Shown one piece after another: positions 7,101 through 9,099 of a stretch of DNA of 9,099 nt. This stretch comes from JAJFUG01 sp964473155. GTDB taxonomy: Bacteria > Gemmatimonadota > Glassbacteria > GWA2-58-10. The translations under genes and the position numbers were made by a program. The DNA lies in the NCBI GenBank assembly GCA_964473155.1, contig CAYYNT010000103.1, positions 1-9,099 of the forward strand, in the 5' to 3' direction. The notes beneath the pieces are model-generated. The model was not told the origin of the DNA. It did not search any database and worked only from the letters and a program-made list of their open reading frames with translations. Positions within the stretch are counted from its first letter, which is position 1. Every line of letters begins with the position of its first letter.

Positions 7101-7129
7101 TTGACTGTCAACATATTTGCTGGTATATT
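7101..7129 (+). promoter_or_regulatory. Sigma70-type promoter for the small membrane-protein gene
   Basis: TTGACT (7101-7106) and TATATT (7124-7129) each match the -35 and -10 consensus at five of six bases and are exactly 17 bp apart. A start near 7136 would give a leader of about 41 bases before the ATG at 7178. This is the best promoter-like match I found in the window, and it points away from purQ. Confidence 0.65.
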
Positions 7130-7151
7130 TCGTGCAGTTAATTCAGCAAAT
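7115..7151. repeat. 8-bp perfect inverted repeat flanking the -10 box
   Basis: ATTTGCTG (7115-7122) and CAGCAAAT (7144-7151) are exact reverse complements separated by 21 bp. The left arm lies between the -35 and -10 boxes and the right arm in the early leader. The arm centres are 29 bp apart. This could be a two-site operator or a weak leader hairpin. The everted order of the arms does not match a LacI/PurR-type operator. Confidence 0.45.
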
Positions 7152-7165
7152 CACTTCCACATCAA

Positions 7166-7170
7166 GAGGG
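7166..7170 (+). promoter_or_regulatory. Ribosome binding site of the small membrane-protein gene
   Basis: GAGGG lies seven bases before the ATG at 7178. It supports real translation of this short frame and favours the first of the two adjacent ATGs. Confidence 0.65.
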
Positions 7171-7177
7171 TTTGTTC

Positions 7178-7336
7178 ATGATGGTTTATCTGGGCCACGT
7201 ATCGGCTTTCGTCAAAGAAATGTGGGAAGATATCAAGCATGACGGGGCGGACAACCTGCCGACCCTGCTTTATTTCTTCCTGTTGATGCTGTTCTGTGTC
7301 GCCGCTGTATTCATCTCAACCTCAGCCATGAATTAA
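7178..7336 (+). CDS. Small single-span membrane protein (52 aa), unrecognised
   Basis: A 52-codon open frame runs ATG ATG GTT ... ATG AAT TAA. It is supported by GAGGG seven bases before the first ATG and a near-consensus promoter 49 bases further upstream. The product has a short polar, slightly acidic N-terminal part with a possible amphipathic helix (about residues 8-21, VSAFVKEMWEDIKH). One strongly hydrophobic segment follows (about 27-46, LPTLLYFFLLMLFCVAAVFI), then a short uncharged C-terminus ending SAMN. There is one Cys (C40), within the membrane span. I do not recognise the family. Its size and shape recall small accessory or regulatory subunits of membrane complexes, but no partner is evident. 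It is transcribed against both neighbours, purQ and purL. The second ATG (7181) is an alternative start at 10 bases from the Shine-Dalgarno site. No strong terminator follows it. Confidence 0.68.
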   Translation: MMVYLGHVSAFVKEMWEDIKHDGADNLPTLLYFFLLMLFCVAAVFISTSAMN

Positions 7337-7428
7337 CTCTGCCCGTATCACTCCTCCGGCCGAGAAGGCATTTTATTCCCCTGATCCAGGCAAATTTTTC
7401 CGAGGCTCTTCCTTCAGCCAGATCATCC

Positions 7429-9099
7429 TCACCAGTCGATCGGCTTTTTCCAGGCCTTGCGCATCTGTTCCACGCTCAGTGAGCATATCTCGGCAGCTGA
7501 ACCTTTATCCAGAAGCTGTAATATCGGATGAGCCGTCACGACACCCGCTTTCGAGCAGGGCAGCCCGGCGAAAAGCTGCTCAAAACGCCCGGCCAAGGAT
7601 GGATTTACAGTCACCACAAACCGTCCCTGGCTCTCGCTGAACAGCAGAAGGTCGTTGCGCTCGACTGATTCTGCCCCGGGCACACTACCAAGCTCTACCC
7701 TGGCGCCCAGGTCTCCGGCAATCGCGCACTCGGCCAGGGCCACCCCCAGACCGCCATCGGAAATGTCGTGGCACGAGGCCACAAATCCCAGTGTCATCGC
7801 CTTGTGAAGCGCCTCGAACGTCCGCTTCGAGACCTTTGTGTCCACTTCCGGCACGCGGTTGCCAGTCGCGCCGAGAAGGTTGTAATACTCACTCGCTCCG
7901 CACTCGTCGCGCGTATCGCCCAGCACGTATATCAGGTCGCCATCCGCCTTGAAATCCAGGGTCACGGCCCGGCTGACATCCTCCACCACGCCCAGCGCTG
8001 TGAAAAGAAGGGTCGGCGGGATCGAAATCTTGTCCGCTCCCGAGCCGTAATCGTTCTTCATGCTGTCCTTGCCGCTGATCAGCGGCACGCCGAAAGCCGT
8101 ACAGACATCGTACAGGGCTTCGCAGGCTCGTACGAGCTGGGCCATCTTGTAGCGGCCGTCCGGAGTTTTCTCCGACTGCACCGGATCGGGCCAGCAGAAA
8201 TTGTCCAGACCGGCCACCCGCGAGGGATCCGCCCCCACAGCTACCACGTTGCGCAGGGCCTCATCCACGCAGCAGGCCACCATATGGTACGTGTCGATAT
8301 CGCTGTAACGCGGGAGGATTCCGCAGCCCACGGCCACTCCACGCAGACTGTCCGGCCGTATCTTGAGCACGCAGGCGTCCGAGGGGCCATCCGCGCGCGC
8401 TCCGGCGAACGGCTTGACCACGGTGCGGGCCTGCACCTCGTGGTCGTACTGGCGGACAATGGATTCCTTGCTGCAGATGTTCCAGCTCGAGAGCAGGGCC
8501 AGAAGCGTGTTGTCCAGGCGCGCTCCGGATTCGGGCAAGGAGGGCTCGGCGAAGACTTTCCGCTCCCAGGCCGCCTCCAGCTCCATCTTCGGCAGCCCGT
8601 CATGCATGAACTCCAGGTCGAGCGAGCAAACCAAGCGCCCGTCATGGAAAGCCTCAAATTTGCCGGAATCGGTGAACATTCCCAGGTCGGTGGCCTCCAC
8701 CTCGCGGCGGCGGCAGAGGTCCAGGAAGGCCTCCAGCTTGTCCGGCGGCACGGCCAGGCTCATGCGCTCCTGGCTCTCACTGACCAGTATCTCCCAGGGG
8801 GCCAGGCCCGCGTACTTGAGCGGCGCGCGGTCCAGGTGAAGCCGTGCCCCTCCGGACAGACGCGCCATCTCGCCCACCGAACTGCTGAGTCCTCCCGCGC
8901 CGTTGTCGGTCAGGGTGCGGTAAAGACCGGCGTCCCGCGCCTCGATCAGGCAGTCGGCCATCTTTTTCTGGGTGATCGGGTCGCCGATCTGCACGGCGCT
9001 GGTCGGGCTTTTCTCGTCCAGTTCCACGCTCGAGAAAGTGGCCCCGTGGATCCCGTCCTTGCCTATCCTCCCGCCCACCATCACCACATGGTCGCCGGG
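7429..9099 (-). CDS. purL: Phosphoribosylformylglycinamidine synthase subunit PurL, 5' end beyond window
   Basis: The 556 visible residues enter from the right edge without a start codon. They are the central and C-terminal part of the FGAM synthase synthetase subunit, which uses ATP and ammonia from PurQ to amidate FGAR. Numbering from the first visible residue, GGRIGKDGIHGATFSS (9-24) and DNGAGGLSSSVGEMA (65-79) are PurL signatures. The second half carries LDNFCWPDP (298-306), ISGKDSMKND (341-350) and HDISDGGLGVALAE (444-457), typical of the AIR-synthase-like ATP-binding fold. The DNFCW segment differs from the DNLNFGNP form I recall for the Bacillus-type small PurL, so this may be a longer variant, perhaps with PurS fused at the N-terminus. 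That part is outside the window. The gene ends 92 bp from the stop of the convergent small gene. Confidence 0.95.
   Translation of the reverse strand, partial: PGDHVVMVGGRIGKDGIHGATFSSVELDEKSPTSAVQIGDPITQKKMADCLIEARDAGLYRTLTDNGAGGLSSSVGEMARLSGGARLHLDRAPLKYAGLAPWEILVSESQERMSLAVPPDKLEAFLDLCRRREVEATDLGMFTDSGKFEAFHDGRLVCSLDLEFMHDGLPKMELEAAWERKVFAEPSLPESGARLDNTLLALLSSWNICSKESIVRQYDHEVQARTVVKPFAGARADGPSDACVLKIRPDSLRGVAVGCGILPRYSDIDTYHMVACCVDEALRNVVAVGADPSRVAGLDNFCWPDPVQSEKTPDGRYKMAQLVRACEALYDVCTAFGVPLISGKDSMKNDYGSGADKISIPPTLLFTALGVVEDVSRAVTLDFKADGDLIYVLGDTRDECGASEYYNLLGATGNRVPEVDTKVSKRTFEALHKAMTLGFVASCHDISDGGLGVALAECAIAGDLGARVELGSVPGAESVERNDLLLFSESQGRFVVTVNPSLAGRFEQLFAGLPCSKAGVVTAHPILQLLDKGSAAEICSLSVEQMRKAWKKPIDW

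Larger units (their letters stand above)
7085..7165. repeat. 11-bp direct repeat across the purQ/small-gene intergenic region
   Basis: TTCCACATCAA occurs at 7085-7095 and 7155-7165, exactly 70 bp apart. The first copy overlaps the purQ Shine-Dalgarno site by one base. The second directly precedes the GAGGG of the small gene. The pair brackets the promoter, so a shared regulatory site is possible, though chance cannot be excluded. Confidence 0.45.

Noticed and set aside
6019..7104. 361-codon open frame on the plus strand opposite purQ and the methyltransferase
   Set aside because: It lies antisense to two well-identified genes and has no recognisable motif. Long antisense frames are common in GC-rich genes.
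7084..7112. Minus-strand TTGACA (7107-7112) as a -35 box for purQ
   Set aside because: The -35 match is perfect, but no acceptable -10 box lies 16-18 bp downstream. It arises from the palindrome over the plus-strand -35 box.
7122..7149. Minus-strand promoter for purQ (TTGCTG-16-TATACC)
   Set aside because: Each box is only a partial match, and it overlaps the strong plus-strand promoter. purQ probably needs a promoter here, but this one is too weak to call.
7337..7428. Bidirectional terminator between the small gene and purL
   Set aside because: Only stems of 3-4 bp are visible (for example GGCT...AGCC), and none is followed by a proper U-run.
7429..9087. A complete PurL starting at the GTG at 9087
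   Set aside because: The frame stays open to the window edge with conserved PurL residues (PGDHVV), so the gene simply continues past 9099.

Overview
This is a bacterial chromosomal window with ordinary housekeeping and sugar-nucleotide genes. Eight protein genes lie on the minus strand and one very small gene on the plus strand. The right half is GC-rich: one 60-base line inside purL (8341-8400) is about 72% G+C. The ABC transporter region is clearly poorer: line 2161-2220 is about 47%. Shine-Dalgarno sites are clear, and ATGA-type overlaps link several genes. The window carries no 16S rRNA or other marker, so the phylum cannot be named. A moderately GC-rich environmental lineage is all I would claim. 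I saw no tRNA, rRNA, CRISPR array, insertion sequence or phage gene.

Right part (6295-9099): purL (its 5' end lies beyond the window) and purQ encode the synthetase and glutaminase subunits of phosphoribosylformylglycinamidine (FGAM) synthase, the fourth step of de novo purine synthesis. They are not in one continuous transcription unit. A 52-codon membrane-protein gene (7178-7336) sits between them on the opposite strand. It has a near-consensus sigma70-type promoter (TTGACT-17-TATATT) and its own ribosome binding site. The 103-base gap between purQ and this small gene also holds an 8-bp inverted repeat around the -10 box and an 11-bp direct repeat, so it looks like a compact control region.

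Middle (4033-6277): downstream of purQ come a class I SAM-dependent methyltransferase, an RmlD-like NAD(P)-dependent reductase and a small HEAT-repeat-like protein. The gaps are 17 bp, then an ATGA overlap, then an ATGATG junction. This looks like a translationally coupled cluster starting at purQ.

Left (1-3910): a PseB-like UDP-GlcNAc 4,6-dehydratase (inverting), a full-length MsbA-type ABC exporter half-transporter, and an NAD-dependent epimerase/dehydratase cut by the window edge. They fit cell-surface glycan or glycolipid synthesis and export, but no glycosyltransferase or later pseudaminate enzyme is visible here. Short palindromes mark the 3' end of the pseB-like gene and the gap upstream of it.

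I found no evidence for a new defence, mobile or RNA-guided system. The most unusual object is the small divergent membrane-protein gene and its repeat-rich promoter region between the two FGAM synthase subunit genes.
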